Assembly: GCF_001746835.1 (NCBI RefSeq)
Contig: NZ_CP016094.1
Coordinates: 2,743,501-2,807,500, forward strand
DNA: 64,000 nt
Direction of reading: 5' to 3'
DNA from: Lacunisphaera limnophila
Lineage (GTDB): Bacteria > Verrucomicrobiota > Verrucomicrobiia > Opitutales > Opitutaceae
Below the pieces are notes generated by a model. That model saw only the letters and a list, made by a program, of their open reading frames with translations. It was not told the DNA's origin and did not search any database. Each line of letters begins with the position of its first letter. Position 1 is the first letter of the stretch. Made by a program: the position numbers and the translations under genes. Of the stretch, positions 16,989 through 26,952 are shown piece after piece.

Positions 16989-18473
16989 TCAGGGAAGCTC
17001 AACCGCGTAACGTTGCAGGGAGCTGCCCTCGATGCGGTGGAGGGCGGCGATGGCGGTGTGCAGCGTGGCCTTGGCCTGCAGCTCGTTCACGCGGGCGGAT
17101 TCCAGATCGTCCTGCGCCTCGAGGACGCGGCGGCTGGTGGAGAGGCCGGCGTCGAACTTGGCCTTCTCGAGCTCGTATTGCTTCTGGCTGAGGGCGGAGG
17201 CGAGGGAGGCGATCTTCACGCTCTCCAGGTTGGTCTCGACGGAGCGCACCGCGCTGCGGACCTGGAGCTCGATGGTTTGCTCCGTCTGCCGCAGGCGCGA
17301 CTGTTCGCGGCTCAGGGCGGCGAGGCTCTGGCGCTCGCGGGCCCGGTCGGATTTCTGGCCCCAGGGATAATTGAAGGCGAAGTCCACCTGCCAGGCCTTG
17401 TTCTGCCGGTCAAAGGCGTCGCCGAAGGCGTCGGAGGTGCTGCCGTTGGTGCCGCTGAGACCGAGCGCGGCGCCGACAGTGAGGTCGGGCCGGGCGGCAT
17501 CCTTGGCGAGTTTCAGGTCGATGCGGAACTGCTCGATGGCGGCCTGGGAGGAGAGATAGTCGGGCTGGTTCTGCTTGGCCATCGCGTAGGAGGAGGCGAA
17601 GACGGGGGCGGCGGCGGTGACTTCCTTGAAGCGAACGGTGCCGAGCGCGGCGTCGAGCTCGAACTGGCCGATGAGGGCGAGCAGGCCATCCTGGCGATCC
17701 TTGACGGACTGCTCCGCGAGAATGACGCTGCGGTGGGCGTTGGCCACGCCGACCTCCGCCTGGAGGACATCGAGGTCGGTGGCGACGCCGGTGTCGCGGC
17801 GGGTCTTGGCCTCATCGAGCAACTTGTTGGCGAGGGTGAGGGAGAAGTTGCGGACGGCGAGCTGCTCGCGGGCGTAGGCCAGGTTGTAGTAGGCGTTCTC
17901 GGTGTCCTGGATGATGTCGAGGACACGGGCCTTGTACTCGAGGTTGGCCCGGGCGAAGCCGATCTCGGCGCGCTCGATGCCGGCGCGGTTGATGGCGAGG
18001 CCGGCGCCGTTGAGGAGGGACTGGCGGACGGAGAGGGTGAGGTCGGCGGCGTAGGCGGGATTGAGAAGGGGGGCCGGGTCGGAGGAGCTGCGGTTAAGGC
18101 GGCTGCTGGCGCTCACGGTGGTGCCGGTCTGGAGGCGCTGGGTGACGCCGACGCGCAGGTCGGTATCCTTGCTCTCGAAGCCCGGGGCGGTGTTTTCCCC
18201 GGTGGAGCCGGTGACCGAGAGTTGCGGTTCGAAACCGCCGCGGGCGACGACGATGCTGTCCTGCGCGATCTGCGGGGCGAAGCGGCTGATCTCGAGGTCG
18301 AAATTCTTCTGGAGGGCGCGGGCGATGCATTGCTCCAGGGTCAGCTCGGGACCGGCGGCCTCGGTGGTGGCGCCGGGGACCGAGGTGGGCACGCTGTCCT
18401 GGGCGCGGGCGGCCGAGCACAGGAGCAGGGCGGCCAATGATGAGGCGGTGAGACGGCGAAGGAGCTGGGTCAT
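16989..18473 (-). CDS. TolC-family outer-membrane efflux protein
   Basis: The product is 494 residues. A signal peptide (MTQLLRRLTASSLAALLLCSAARAQ) is followed by the TolC-family start LTLEQCIARALQKNFDLEISR. Two similar halves of long amphipathic helices follow, with beta segments of the barrel (GVTQRLQTGTTVSAS and FAFNYPWGQKS). TolC-type trimers form the outer-membrane exit duct of efflux pumps or type I secretion. No inner-membrane pump or adaptor gene is adjacent, so the partner is unknown. The start at 18473 is chosen for the signal peptide. Confidence 0.88.
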   Translation of the reverse strand: MTQLLRRLTASSLAALLLCSAARAQDSVPTSVPGATTEAAGPELTLEQCIARALQKNFDLEISRFAPQIAQDSIVVARGGFEPQLSVTGSTGENTAPGFESKDTDLRVGVTQRLQTGTTVSASSRLNRSSSDPAPLLNPAYAADLTLSVRQSLLNGAGLAINRAGIERAEIGFARANLEYKARVLDIIQDTENAYYNLAYAREQLAVRNFSLTLANKLLDEAKTRRDTGVATDLDVLQAEVGVANAHRSVILAEQSVKDRQDGLLALIGQFELDAALGTVRFKEVTAAAPVFASSYAMAKQNQPDYLSSQAAIEQFRIDLKLAKDAARPDLTVGAALGLSGTNGSTSDAFGDAFDRQNKAWQVDFAFNYPWGQKSDRARERQSLAALSREQSRLRQTEQTIELQVRSAVRSVETNLESVKIASLASALSQKQYELEKAKFDAGLSTSRRVLEAQDDLESARVNELQAKATLHTAIAALHRIEGSSLQRYAVELP

Positions 18474-18569
18474 GAGAGGGAAAGGCTGGTCAGCGGTACA
18501 ACACGCGAACGGCGACCAAAGTTTAAGCTTTTTGTGACGGTGGCAAACCACGAAGGTTTCCCGGACAAC

Positions 18570-18596
18570 AAAAAGCCACCGCAGGGAGGCGGTGGC
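18570..18596 (-). terminator. Rho-independent terminator after the SurA/PpiD-like gene
   Basis: On the minus strand a perfect 8-bp stem GCCACCGC/GCGGTGGC (18596-18575) with a 6-base loop is followed by TTTTT (18574-18570). It lies 62 bases after the stop of the chaperone gene and upstream of the TolC-like gene, so the two are separate transcripts. Confidence 0.88.
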
Positions 18597-18657
18597 AGTG
18601 AGCTCTTATCCGGGCGGTGTTTAGGCGGGATGAGCGGCTTGGGGCGGGCAGGGGGAC

Positions 18658-20316
18658 TTAGGGGGTCGCCGCTTCAGGGCTGTTCTTGGCGAGTTCCGCT
18701 TCCACGAGACCGCCGAGGATGGCGTTTTCGTTGCTGCTGGAGGCAAAGCTCATGAGCTGGGTCTGGACCTCCGCGTAACGCGGGTTGGCGGGGGTGAGGT
18801 CAGGCAATTTCTTCTCCTGGACATAGACCAGCAGACCCTTGTCCCCCGAACCAATGAGGTCGGAAACCTGGCCGGTTTCCAGGGAACCCAAGGCCCCCAT
18901 GGCGGGCTGGGGAAAGTCCTGCGGCGGCTGGCGGAGGGTGAAGGAGGCGTAGGTCTTGACCTCAAGTTTTTCGTCCGCGGCCGCGGCGGCGAAGGCCGCC
19001 GGGCTCCCGGCCGCCTGCAGGCGGGCCTTGAGGGCGTTGCCGCGCTCGATGAAGAGACGGCGCTTTTCGGTGGTGCGATAATCGGCCAGGGCGCGCTCGC
19101 GGACTTCCGCGAAGATGGGCTGGTAGGCGGGCAGGCTTTCCTGCCACAGCATCACCACAAAGCCATCGGGAGTGGGGAGGGCGTCGGAGAAGGGGCGGTC
19201 CTTGGTCAGGCGGGCAATGGCCTCGGCGTAGCTGCCGAGCCAGGTGCGGTCGGCCGGGGGGGCATCGGGCGCGAAGGGCGGGATGGCCACGGGGGTCAGG
19301 CGCACGCCGGAGAGGAAGGCGGCCAGCTCCGGGGCGTTGGGGGCGAATTTCTTCTCGAAGAGGGCGACCGTCAGGTTGTTGGCGGCCTGGGAGGCGAGCT
19401 TGCGGCTGGCGAGGTCGCGGAGGGTGGACTCGACCTCGGCGCGGACCTTGGGGAAGTTGTCGGCCCCGGCGGCGTCGAGGGCGGCGTCGGGTTTGCCGGC
19501 CTCGGTCGGCACCGGGAAGCGGCTGGGATTGGCGGTATAGAAGGCGCGGAGCTCCTCCTCGGTCGGGCCGACGGGCGGGGCGAAGGCGGCGGCCTTGAAC
19601 TCGACGAGGCTCATCCGGGGACGGGCGGGTACGTCATAGCGGAAGGCGTTTTCCTCATGAAATTTTTTCAGGACCTCTTCCGACGGGTTGATGGCCGGGG
19701 CGAAGCTGGCGTAGTCGAGGGAAGCCACCTGGACGGTCCAGGTGGAGTCGATGCGGGAAAGCTGCTGTTTCACATCCGACGGGAGCACGTAGCCGGGGCC
19801 ACCGACGATCTTGACGAGCGCCTCGAGGCGGGTGTCGTCGCGCAGGACGCGGGTGACGCCGGCGGCGGTAAAGGGGCTGCCGCTGGACTTGAGGGAATCG
19901 CCGAAGCGGGTGTAGACGGACTGGTCAAACTCGCCCTTCTCGTTCTGGAAGGCGCGGAGGGTGGTGACATATTTCGCCACCTGCTCGGAGGTGGGGACGG
20001 GCAGGTGGAGCTCGTCGGCGAGGGCGAGGCCGGCGACACGCTGGAGGGCGTACTGCTGGAGTTGGGCGCCTTGGAGGGCGGGGTAGCCGGCCCGGAGGTA
20101 GCCGCTGAGCTCACCATCGGTGAAGACGCGGCTCGCCTGTTCCTGGTTGGCGAGGTTGACGTTGAAGAATTGCTGCTGCCGGACCTTGACGTCGGCCATG
20201 CCGATGCCGGAGGACTGGCTGTAGATGAACACCATCGGCAGACCGATGATGATCAACATCACGAACATCACGAGGGGGATGTGCTTCTGAAAGTACTTTT
20301 GAATCCAGGAAATCAT
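18658..20316 (-). CDS. Membrane-anchored SurA/PpiD-like peptidyl-prolyl isomerase family protein
   Basis: The product is 552 residues. One N-terminal membrane anchor (MISWIQKYFQKHIPLVMFVML, helix about 13-34) is followed by a SurA_N-like helical domain (about 40-220) with FTDGELSGYLRAG. A long region follows, and the C terminus resembles a parvulin domain but is degenerate (GSLETGQVSDLIGSGDKGLLVYVQEK). By analogy with PpiD it would act as a periplasmic folding chaperone for exported proteins. The start at 20316 is set by the anchor. The gene is closed by a strong terminator. Confidence 0.75.
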   Translation of the reverse strand: MISWIQKYFQKHIPLVMFVMLIIIGLPMVFIYSQSSGIGMADVKVRQQQFFNVNLANQEQASRVFTDGELSGYLRAGYPALQGAQLQQYALQRVAGLALADELHLPVPTSEQVAKYVTTLRAFQNEKGEFDQSVYTRFGDSLKSSGSPFTAAGVTRVLRDDTRLEALVKIVGGPGYVLPSDVKQQLSRIDSTWTVQVASLDYASFAPAINPSEEVLKKFHEENAFRYDVPARPRMSLVEFKAAAFAPPVGPTEEELRAFYTANPSRFPVPTEAGKPDAALDAAGADNFPKVRAEVESTLRDLASRKLASQAANNLTVALFEKKFAPNAPELAAFLSGVRLTPVAIPPFAPDAPPADRTWLGSYAEAIARLTKDRPFSDALPTPDGFVVMLWQESLPAYQPIFAEVRERALADYRTTEKRRLFIERGNALKARLQAAGSPAAFAAAAADEKLEVKTYASFTLRQPPQDFPQPAMGALGSLETGQVSDLIGSGDKGLLVYVQEKKLPDLTPANPRYAEVQTQLMSFASSSNENAILGGLVEAELAKNSPEAATP

Positions 20317-20411
20317 GGGGGAAAGGGTAAGAGCCAATAGAAGGCCTCCCTCCTCTGTCAACAGGCGAAGCGGCGGGGAGGGGGAGGAGGGTGCGGGTCC
20401 CCGCGGCCGGC

Positions 20412-20840
20412 TCAGTCCAGGGCGGCGCGGATGACCGCGGCCAGGGCGGCATAGTCCCCGTCAGACAGCAAAACCTTCGGGTCTGGCATCATGGTGAAGG
20501 TCGTGCCCCACGAGGGACCGTCGACGTACTTTGGCACCAGGTGGACATGCAGGTGGGGGAGCTTGTCGGAGTAGGCCCCGTAATTGATCTTCGCGGCGCC
20601 GAGCGACGTGCGCATCGCCTTGGCCGCGCGGGCGACATCGGCGGTGAACCGGGCCAGCTCCGGGGCGGGCAGTTCGTAGAGCTCGTTGACGTGGCCGTGA
20701 TAGGCCACGACGCAACGGCCGCGGTAAGTCTGCTCCTTGAAGAGGTAGAGGGTTGAGACCGAAAGCGGGGCCAACTCGATCATCAGGTCGTGCAGGCGCT
20801 GGTCCTTGCGGCAATAGAAGCAGTCGGGGAGGGTGCTCAT
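20412..20840 (-). CDS. HIT-family nucleotide-binding protein
   Basis: The product is 142 residues. The histidine triad is seen as HLHVHLVPK (about residues 95-103). The N-terminal CFYCRKDQ resembles the zinc-binding CxxC of HIT hydrolases. HIT proteins hydrolyse or transfer nucleoside monophosphates (for example AMP-lysine or Ap4A). The cellular substrate is not known. It stands alone between the chaperone and the HugZ-like gene, all on the minus strand. Confidence 0.87.
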   Translation of the reverse strand: MSTLPDCFYCRKDQRLHDLMIELAPLSVSTLYLFKEQTYRGRCVVAYHGHVNELYELPAPELARFTADVARAAKAMRTSLGAAKINYGAYSDKLPHLHVHLVPKYVDGPSWGTTFTMMPDPKVLLSDGDYAALAAVIRAALD

Positions 20841-20915
20841 GGGGCCAGCGTGGGCCGGGCGTTGCCACCTGTCGAGGCCGGGGCGCGGGGCGCGGAGCGG
20901 ACCGGCCGTTCGGCC

Positions 20916-21389
20916 TCAGGCGCGGCTGAGGCCGGCAAACTGCTCGGCCGAGATCGTCAGGGCCCGGCCGAAGCCGGCGACAAAGCGGAAGGTCTGCGGT
21001 TCAATGACGACGAGAGAAAAATCCTGAAACGAGAACAGCCCTTCGCTTTGGGGCAATTTGGCCAGATAACAGGACCGGGCCTCCGCATACGCGGGGTCTT
21101 CGGGCGGGCACAAGCGGGCGCGGCCTTGCACACTGACGCGAGGGAGGGCGAGGGGAGAGGTGGTGGCGTCGGGCGTGGCTATCACGAGCAGGCCGACGGC
21201 CGGGTTGGCGATAAGGTCCCCTGTGTGGGCGGCCAGACGGCTGACATGAATGACAAAGCCGCGGCCCCCGGGCAGGAGGGCGAAAGGCACCATGGAGCCG
21301 GCGGGCTCGCCCTGATGGAGCGTGGAGAGCGCCGCGACCGGTTGCTTTTCCAGCAGGGTGAGGAGGAGGTGGGTGTCGGAGGCGTCCAT
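20916..21389 (-). CDS. HugZ-like pyridoxamine 5'-phosphate oxidase family protein
   Basis: A 157-residue split-barrel flavin or heme binding protein. It has the typical start LLEKQPVAALSTLHQGEPAGSMVPF, then GFVIHVSRLAAHTGDLIANP and VSVQGRARL. A C-terminal part with FRFVAGFGRA resembles HugZ/HutZ-type heme utilisation proteins, but without a tail I can identify as heme-specific. The ligand (FMN, heme or F420) is not certain. It sits just downstream of the sucCD terminator. Confidence 0.75.
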   Translation of the reverse strand: MDASDTHLLLTLLEKQPVAALSTLHQGEPAGSMVPFALLPGGRGFVIHVSRLAAHTGDLIANPAVGLLVIATPDATTSPLALPRVSVQGRARLCPPEDPAYAEARSCYLAKLPQSEGLFSFQDFSLVVIEPQTFRFVAGFGRALTISAEQFAGLSRA

Positions 21390-21415
21390 CGGGAAGGGAA
21401 ACGGGGGCCGGGCGC

Positions 21416-21446
21416 AAAAAAGCCGGATCTGTGGCAGACCCGGCTT
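21416..21446 (-). terminator. Rho-independent terminator after sucD
   Basis: On the minus strand AAGCCGG (from 21446) pairs with CCGGCTT (to 21420) and continues into an inner TCTG/CAGA pairing with one mismatch. The stem is followed by a run of T residues (complement of 21416-21421). It lies 22 bases after the sucD stop and closes the sucC-sucD operon. Confidence 0.82.
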
Positions 21447-21467
21447 GGTGGGTGGGTATACCGTGGC

Positions 21468-22391
21468 TCAGGCCAGCTTGGCGCCGCGGGCTTGAGCGGC
21501 GCGGATAAGGGCGTCGGCCATATCGCTCGGGGTGATGGCGCACTCGATGCCGCATTCCTTGAAGATCGCGATCTTCGCGGCGGCGGTGTCTTCGGCGCCG
21601 CCGACGACGGCGCCGGCGTGGCCCATGCGGCGGCCGGCCGGGGCGGTGGCTCCGGCGATGAAACCTGCGACGGGTTTCTTGCAGTTCGCCTTGATCCAGC
21701 GGGCGGCCTCGGCTTCGGCGCTGCCGCCGATCTCACCGATCATGATGATGCCCCAGGTGTCGGGGTCGTCGTTGAAGAGCTTGATGACGTCCAGGTGCGA
21801 CGTGCCGTTGACCGGATCGCCGCCGATACCGACGGAGGTGGTCTGGCCGAGGCCCTTGGAGGTGAGCTGGAAGACGGCCTCGTAGGTGAGGGTGCCGGAA
21901 CGGGAAACGACGCCGACGTGGCCCTGCTTGTGGATGTAGCCGGGAGCGATGCCGATGCGGCAGCCGCCGGTGGAGTCCTTGCCTGCGCCGGGGGTGACGA
22001 TACCGGGGCAATTGGGCCCGATGAGGCGGGTCTTGCGGCCGGCCAGGGCGCGCTTGGCGGAGATCATGTCCTTGATCGGAATGCCCTCGGTGATGGCGAC
22101 GCAGAGATCGAGCTCGGCGTCGGCGCACTCAAGGATGGCGTCGGCCGCGAACGGCGGCGGCACGAAGACGGTGGAGACGGTGGCACCGGTGGCGGCGACG
22201 GCGTCGCGGACGGTGTTGAAGATCGGCACCTTGTGGCCGTTGTGCTCGAAGAACTGGCCGCCCTTGCCGGGGGTGACGCCGGCGGCGATCTGGGTGCCGT
22301 AGTCGAGCGAGAGCTTGGTGTGGCGCGCGCCGAATTCGCCGGTGATGCCCTGAACGAGGACCTTGGTTGCGGGAGTGATGAGAATGGACAT
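21468..22391 (-). CDS. sucD: Succinate-CoA ligase, alpha subunit
   Basis: The product is 307 residues. It has the CoA-binding Rossmann N terminus ([22 protein letters not shown]), [22 protein letters not shown] and the phosphohistidine loop [13 protein letters not shown]. With SucC it converts succinyl-CoA to succinate while making ATP or GTP in the TCA cycle. It lies 20 bases after sucC in the same operon and is followed by a terminator. Confidence 0.96.
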   Translation of the reverse strand: MSILITPATKVLVQGITGEFGARHTKLSLDYGTQIAAGVTPGKGGQFFEHNGHKVPIFNTVRDAVAATGATVSTVFVPPPFAADAILECADAELDLCVAITEGIPIKDMISAKRALAGRKTRLIGPNCPGIVTPGAGKDSTGGCRIGIAPGYIHKQGHVGVVSRSGTLTYEAVFQLTSKGLGQTTSVGIGGDPVNGTSHLDVIKLFNDDPDTWGIIMIGEIGGSAEAEAARWIKANCKKPVAGFIAGATAPAGRRMGHAGAVVGGAEDTAAAKIAIFKECGIECAITPSDMADALIRAAQARGAKLA

Positions 22392-22411
22392 GGGAGAGGG
22401 GCGGTGGACGG

Positions 22412-23593
22412 TTAGGCGACGAGCTTGACGATCTTCTGGGCGGCGTCGGCCATGGTGTCGGCGGACTCGATCTTGAGGCCGGACTCGGCGAGGGTCTTCT
22501 TGCCGGCGGCGACGTTGTTGCCCTCGAGGCGGACGACGAGGGGGATGGTGAGGGCGAGCTCGCGGCTGGCGGCGACGACGCCGGTGGCGATCGTATTGCA
22601 GTCCATGATGCCGCCGAAGATGTTGACGAGGATGCCCTTCACGTTCGGGTCGGTGAGGATGATCTTGAAGGCGGCCGTGACCTGGTCCTTGGAGGCGCCG
22701 CCGCCGACGTCGAGGAAGTTGGCCGGGCTGCCGCCGAAATGCTTGATGATGTCCATCGTGCTCATGGCGAGGCCGGCGCCGTTGACGAGGCAGGCGATGT
22801 TGCCGTCGAGGGCGATGTAGGAGAGCGAGTATTTCGAGGCCTCGATTTCCTTGGGGTCCTCCTCGTTGAGGTCGCGGAGGGCGACGAGCTCGGGGTGGCG
22901 GAAGAGGGCGTTGTCGTCGAAGGAGACCTTGGCGTCGAGGGCGAGCACCTGGCCGGTCGGCGTGGTGATGAGCGGGTTGACCTCGACCATGGCGGCGTCG
23001 GTTTCCCAGAACATGCGGTACAGCGAGGTGATGAGCTTCACCGCGTTCTTGAAATAATCGCCGGAGAGGCCGAGGCGGAAGGCGAGTTCGCGGGCCTGGT
23101 AGCCCTGGAGGCCGACGGCCGGGTCGACGATGATCTTGAAAATCTTGTCGGGGGTCTCGTGCGCGACCTTCTCGATCTCGACGCCACCCTCGGTGGAGGC
23201 GACGATGACGGGGCGGGAGGAAACGCGGTCAAGCAGGATGGCGAGGTAGTATTCCTTGGTGATGTCGCTGGCCTGGGTGAAGTAGATGGTCTGGACCTTG
23301 CGGCCGGCCGGACCGGTCTGGGCGGTCACGAGGGTGTTGTTGAACATGGCCTTCGCGAAGCCGAGGGCGTCGGCCTTGGTCTTGGCGAACTTAACACCGC
23401 CCTTGAAGCCGTCGGTGAACGTACCCTTGCCGCGGCCACCGGCGTGGATCTGGGATTTCACGACGACCGGGGCGTCGGGGAGTTGGGCCAGCGCAGGTTC
23501 AAATTCGGCGGCGGTGCGGACGGCGACGCCCTTGGGGACGGCGACACCATATTTCTCGAACAATGCCTTGGCCTGATACTCGTGAATATTCAT
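22412..23593 (-). CDS. sucC: Succinate-CoA ligase, beta subunit
   Basis: The product is 393 residues, close to the 388 of E. coli. It starts [17 protein letters not shown], the invariant SucC N terminus, with an ATP-grasp domain ([17 protein letters not shown]). The ligase domain contains [18 protein letters not shown] and NIFGGIMDC. It binds the nucleotide and succinate and forms the heterodimer or heterotetramer with SucD. The start at 23593 is fixed by the conserved N terminus. Confidence 0.96.
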   Translation of the reverse strand: MNIHEYQAKALFEKYGVAVPKGVAVRTAAEFEPALAQLPDAPVVVKSQIHAGGRGKGTFTDGFKGGVKFAKTKADALGFAKAMFNNTLVTAQTGPAGRKVQTIYFTQASDITKEYYLAILLDRVSSRPVIVASTEGGVEIEKVAHETPDKIFKIIVDPAVGLQGYQARELAFRLGLSGDYFKNAVKLITSLYRMFWETDAAMVEVNPLITTPTGQVLALDAKVSFDDNALFRHPELVALRDLNEEDPKEIEASKYSLSYIALDGNIACLVNGAGLAMSTMDIIKHFGGSPANFLDVGGGASKDQVTAAFKIILTDPNVKGILVNIFGGIMDCNTIATGVVAASRELALTIPLVVRLEGNNVAAGKKTLAESGLKIESADTMADAAQKIVKLVA

Positions 23594-23719
23594 GGAAAGA
23601 AAGGCCCGATTTAGCCACAAAGCCGGGGCAATTGACACAAAAAAGATTCCGCAAGTCTTGGCGGATACATGCCGCAGGGCGGGATTGCCTTCCGGACGGG
23701 ACCGGGCAGGCTGGCGCCC

Positions 23720-24214
23720 ATGCAATCGCATGAGCTGCTCAAGGAAGTGCTGAAAAAGACCAGCGCGAAACAGGTCGCGGCCGACATGGGCCTGTCCCTC
23801 TCGCTCATCTACAAGTGGGCCGAGCCCCCGCAGGACGAGACCGGGAGCGGGGCCAACAATCCGCTCGATCGCATCGAGCAACTCCTGCGCATCACCAACG
23901 ATGCCCGGATTGCGCAGTGGGTCTGTGAGCGCGCCGGCGGCTTTTTCATCACCAATCCCAAGGCCAAGCCACACCCCTACCAGTTGATTCCTTTCACGAA
24001 CAATATCGTGCAGGAATTCGCCGACATGCTCGGCGTGATTGCCGTGGCGGCGGCGGACAACACCGTGACGAAGGATGAGGCCAAGGCCATCCGGCGCCGC
24101 TGGGAGGACCTGAAATCGGTGACGGAGGGATTTGTACACAGTTGTGAGGAAGGAAATTTCCGCGCGCTGCAATCGGGCATTACGAAGTCTGATGCAGCCC
24201 GGACCGCGGATTAG
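23720..24214 (+). CDS. Small HTH-type DNA-binding protein (phage CII-like layout)
   Basis: The product is 164 residues. The N terminus resembles a helix-turn-helix ([23 protein letters not shown], about 13-36). An Asp/Asn-rich stretch and a helical C-terminal half follow, with [19 protein letters not shown] and [14 protein letters not shown]. The layout recalls the phage regulatory protein CII (CP76) family, yet no other phage gene is near, so it is probably a host regulator of unknown targets. It diverges from sucC (126 bases apart) and stands 270 bases before the urea porin. Control of either neighbour is only a guess. Confidence 0.6.
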   Translation: MQSHELLKEVLKKTSAKQVAADMGLSLSLIYKWAEPPQDETGSGANNPLDRIEQLLRITNDARIAQWVCERAGGFFITNPKAKPHPYQLIPFTNNIVQEFADMLGVIAVAAADNTVTKDEAKAIRRRWEDLKSVTEGFVHSCEEGNFRALQSGITKSDAARTAD

Positions 24215-24283
24215 CAGATTATCGATCTGATCCGGCTGGTGAGCGGCAGACCGCGCGCATGAGTCGGATTCATCCGCCGGTTT

Positions 24284-24343
24284 TCTCCTCTGAAAAAATG
24301 AGGAGATGAAAACGATTCATGGATCGGCGATGCGGCCATGAAT
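24284..24343. promoter_or_regulatory. Two inverted repeats upstream of the urea porin promoter
   Basis: TCTCCTC/GAGGAGA (24284-24306, 9-base spacer) and ATTCATGG/CCATGAAT (24315-24343, 13-base spacer) are perfect dyads. They lie about 65-125 bases upstream of the predicted sigma-54 start, where enhancer-binding proteins such as NtrC bind. Neither matches the NtrC consensus well, so their role is an inference from position. Nothing coding is seen in 24215-24484. Confidence 0.4.
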
Positions 24344-24380
24344 GGAACAAACCCTTTATGACAATGGCGTGACGGAGGGG

Positions 24381-24396
24381 TGGCAGGGGAGTTGCT
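24381..24396 (+). promoter_or_regulatory. Sigma-54 (-24/-12) promoter of the urea cluster
   Basis: TGGCAGGGGAGTTGCT matches the sigma-54 consensus TGGCACGrnnnTTGCW at every fixed position but one (C to G at position 6), with the exact 12-base GG-to-GC spacing. Transcription would start near 24407, leaving a leader of about 78 bases before the porin ATG at 24485. Sigma-54 control through NtrC is the classic mode for urea and other nitrogen-scavenging genes. Confidence 0.7.
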
Positions 24397-24484
24397 AAAT
24401 TGGGTGTCTGAACCGCTTCACGGCCTCCGGGCCGGCGGAGCGGGGCAAGACAACACAAACCCAGCAATCAAACCTACAGCACTC

Positions 24485-25474
24485 ATGACCAAGCAATCCC
24501 TCAGACTCGCGGGTTGGGCCACCGCCCTCCTGTCCCTGGCCGGCACGGCCGCCGCCGACATCAAGTTGAACGAGAACTTCAGTGTCTCGGGCTACGTCAG
24601 CGGCACCGCCTTCTACCAGGATGACGATCTCGCCGCCGGCGGCAGCGCCGACGACTCCTTCATGGACGTCGACGCCGTCAAGCTCAGCAGCATCGCCTCC
24701 TTCGAGAAGCTCACCGGCACCGTGAGCCTGCATACCTTCAACACATCGGACCTGGTGGTCCTCGATGCCTTCGCGACTTACTCGCTCGACGGCGGCAGCT
24801 CCGTCACGGTCGGCAAATTCCTGAGCTACCTCGGTTACGAAGCCTTCGACTACCCGAACATGCTGCAGATCTCGTACGCCAACAACAGCGGCTTCTCGGG
24901 TTACATCCCTGCCTACCACTCCGGCGTGCGCTACGACTTCTCGGGCGAGGGCGTCAGCGGCGGTGTTGCCGTGCTGGACTCCGTGAATCCCGGCGCCGGT
25001 TACTGGAAGGGTGACGGCGACCTCGACAATGGCGCCGGCTTCGAGGCCTACCTGAAGTTCTCCAAGGGTGACGCCAGCCTCTTCACCGCCATCGCCTACG
25101 ATGACGGCGCGAACCTGACGAATGACGACCTGTTCACCTTCGATGTGTGGGCCCAGACCAAGGTCAGCGGCGTCACGCTCGCCGCCGAGTACTGCTACTC
25201 GCAGCTCAGCGCCCCGGCCGGCGACACCGACGGCTACTTCTGGCTCCTGCTCGCCATGGGCTCGCTCAATGACAAGTGGACCCTCACGGGCCGTCTCAGC
25301 GGCGGCGAGGAAGAAGGCGCCGGCGATGCCGAGTACGTCAAGGCCACCATCTCCCCGGCGGTGACGATCACCCCGAACCTCGGCGTGCTCTTCGAATACA
25401 GCTATTTCGACTACAAGAACTACTGGAAGGATTCCTCCAGCTTCTTCGCGACCCAGGTCATCTTCAAGTTCTGA
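24485..25474 (+). CDS. Outer-membrane porin of the urea cluster
   Basis: The product is 329 residues. A signal peptide (MTKQSLRLAGWATALLSLAG, cleavage near AAA-D) precedes a beta-rich protein with alternating aromatic residues. Repeated G-x-Y strands are visible and the C terminus is FFATQVIFKF, ending in Phe as outer-membrane barrels do. It is unlike the phosphate porin in size and sequence. Its position directly upstream of urtA and under the sigma-54 promoter suggests it admits urea or short amides (inference). Confidence 0.78.
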   Translation: MTKQSLRLAGWATALLSLAGTAAADIKLNENFSVSGYVSGTAFYQDDDLAAGGSADDSFMDVDAVKLSSIASFEKLTGTVSLHTFNTSDLVVLDAFATYSLDGGSSVTVGKFLSYLGYEAFDYPNMLQISYANNSGFSGYIPAYHSGVRYDFSGEGVSGGVAVLDSVNPGAGYWKGDGDLDNGAGFEAYLKFSKGDASLFTAIAYDDGANLTNDDLFTFDVWAQTKVSGVTLAAEYCYSQLSAPAGDTDGYFWLLLAMGSLNDKWTLTGRLSGGEEEGAGDAEYVKATISPAVTITPNLGVLFEYSYFDYKNYWKDSSSFFATQVIFKF

Positions 25475-25606
25475 GTCGGGCCTGACCGCCCCTGCGCGGA
25501 GCCGCGTCCTCGCGCCGCCCGCTGTTTATTCCTCCCCCCGCCGGTGCTCCGTCCCAACCGGAGCCGGCCGGGTCCTTCCACACCCACATTCGATTCCTGT
25601 TTCACC

Positions 25607-26854
25607 ATGCTTAAATCATCCCGTTACCTCCTTGCCGCGGGCGCGCTTCTCGCGACCGCCGTTACCCAGGCTGCCGATACCGTCAAGGTCGGCGTCCTCC
25701 ACTCCCTTTCCGGCACGATGGCGATCAGCGAGACCTCGCTGCGTGACGTCCTGCTCTTCACCTTCGACGAGATCAACGCCAAGGGCGGCGTGCTCGGCAA
25801 GAAGATCGAGCCCGTCGTCGTCGACGGTGCCTCGAACTGGCCGCTCTTCGCCGAGAAGGCCACCCAGCTCCTCGAGCAGGACAAGGTCGCTGTGACCTTC
25901 GGTTGCTGGACCTCGGTGTCCCGCAAGTCCGTGCTGCCCGTGTTCGAGAAGAACAACGGCCTGCTCTTCTACCCCGTGCAGTACGAGGGCGAAGAGGAGT
26001 CGCAGAACGTAGCCTACACCGCCGAGGCCGTCAACCAGCAGGCCACGCCCGCGGTCGACTACTACCTCGCCGAGGGCAAGAAGAAGTTCTACCTGCTCGG
26101 TTCCGACTACGTCTATCCGCAGACCACCAACCTCGTGCTCCTCGAGTACCTCCTCTCCAAGGGCGTGCCGATCGAGAACATCGGCGGCGGTTTCCGCAAG
26201 GACGAGTCCGGCAAAATCATCTCCGCCGGCAAGTACACGCCCTTCGGCCACACCGACTACCAGCAGATCGTCGCCGAGATCAAGCAGTTCGCCGCCTCCG
26301 GGGACGCCTGCGTGATCTCGACCCTGAACGGCGACACCAACGTCCCGTTCTTCAAGGAATACGCCGCCTCCGGCCTCACCGCCGAGACCTGCCCGGTCGT
26401 CTCCTTCTCGATCTCCGAGGATGAGTTCCGCGGCCTGCCCGCCGACCAGCTCGTCGGCCAGCTCGGCTGCTGGACCTACTTCCAGTCGATCGATTCCGCC
26501 GCCAACAAGAAGTTCGTCGCGGACTTCCAGGCCTGGCTCGCGAAGACCGACGTCCCCGGCATCGTCAAGGAAGGCCGCGTGACCTGCTCCCCGATGGTGC
26601 TCAGCTACGTCGGCGTCTACCTGTGGAAGGCCGCGGTCGAGAAGGCCGGCACGTTCGACGTGGACGCCGTGCGCGCCGCGTTCAAGAGCGGACTCTCCTT
26701 CGACGGCCCCGGTGGCACCGTCACCTCCCAGCCCAACATGCACGTCACGAAGAACGTCTTCATCGGCGAGACCAAGGCCGACGGCCAGTTCAAGATCGTG
26801 AAGTCCTTCGCCAACGTCTACGGCGAGCCCTGGCTGAAGGGTAAGTTCAAGTAA
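25607..26854 (+). CDS. urtA: Urea ABC transporter substrate-binding protein UrtA
   Basis: The product is 415 residues. A signal peptide ([22 protein letters not shown]) is followed by the type I periplasmic fold, starting [34 protein letters not shown] and [12 protein letters not shown] are the UrtA hallmarks that distinguish it from branched-chain amino acid binding proteins. It captures urea in the periplasm. The start at 25607 gives the signal peptide. A strong hairpin follows before urtB. Confidence 0.94.
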   Translation: MLKSSRYLLAAGALLATAVTQAADTVKVGVLHSLSGTMAISETSLRDVLLFTFDEINAKGGVLGKKIEPVVVDGASNWPLFAEKATQLLEQDKVAVTFGCWTSVSRKSVLPVFEKNNGLLFYPVQYEGEEESQNVAYTAEAVNQQATPAVDYYLAEGKKKFYLLGSDYVYPQTTNLVLLEYLLSKGVPIENIGGGFRKDESGKIISAGKYTPFGHTDYQQIVAEIKQFAASGDACVISTLNGDTNVPFFKEYAASGLTAETCPVVSFSISEDEFRGLPADQLVGQLGCWTYFQSIDSAANKKFVADFQAWLAKTDVPGIVKEGRVTCSPMVLSYVGVYLWKAAVEKAGTFDVDAVRAAFKSGLSFDGPGGTVTSQPNMHVTKNVFIGETKADGQFKIVKSFANVYGEPWLKGKFK

Positions 26855-26885
26855 GCACCAAGCACTTTGTTTGTAGGTATTGGAC

Positions 26886-26913
26886 GCGGGGCGGGTATTC
26901 ATGCCCGCCCCGC
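26886..26913 (+). other. Stable hairpin between urtA and urtB
   Basis: GCGGGGCGGG (26886-26895) pairs perfectly with CCCGCCCCGC (26904-26913) around an 8-base loop. No T-run follows, so it is not a standard terminator. Hairpins after the binding-protein gene of ABC operons commonly protect the upstream mRNA and raise binding-protein levels. It may also be a single REP-like unit. Confidence 0.6.
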
Positions 26914-26952
26914 TTGCTTGGCATGAATCTAGCAACGCGAATTGCCCCACGC

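Noticed and set aside
23720-24214. Prophage remnant suggested by a CII-like gene
   Set aside because: No integrase, structural or lysis genes and no flanking att-like repeats. Surroundings are ordinary housekeeping genes.
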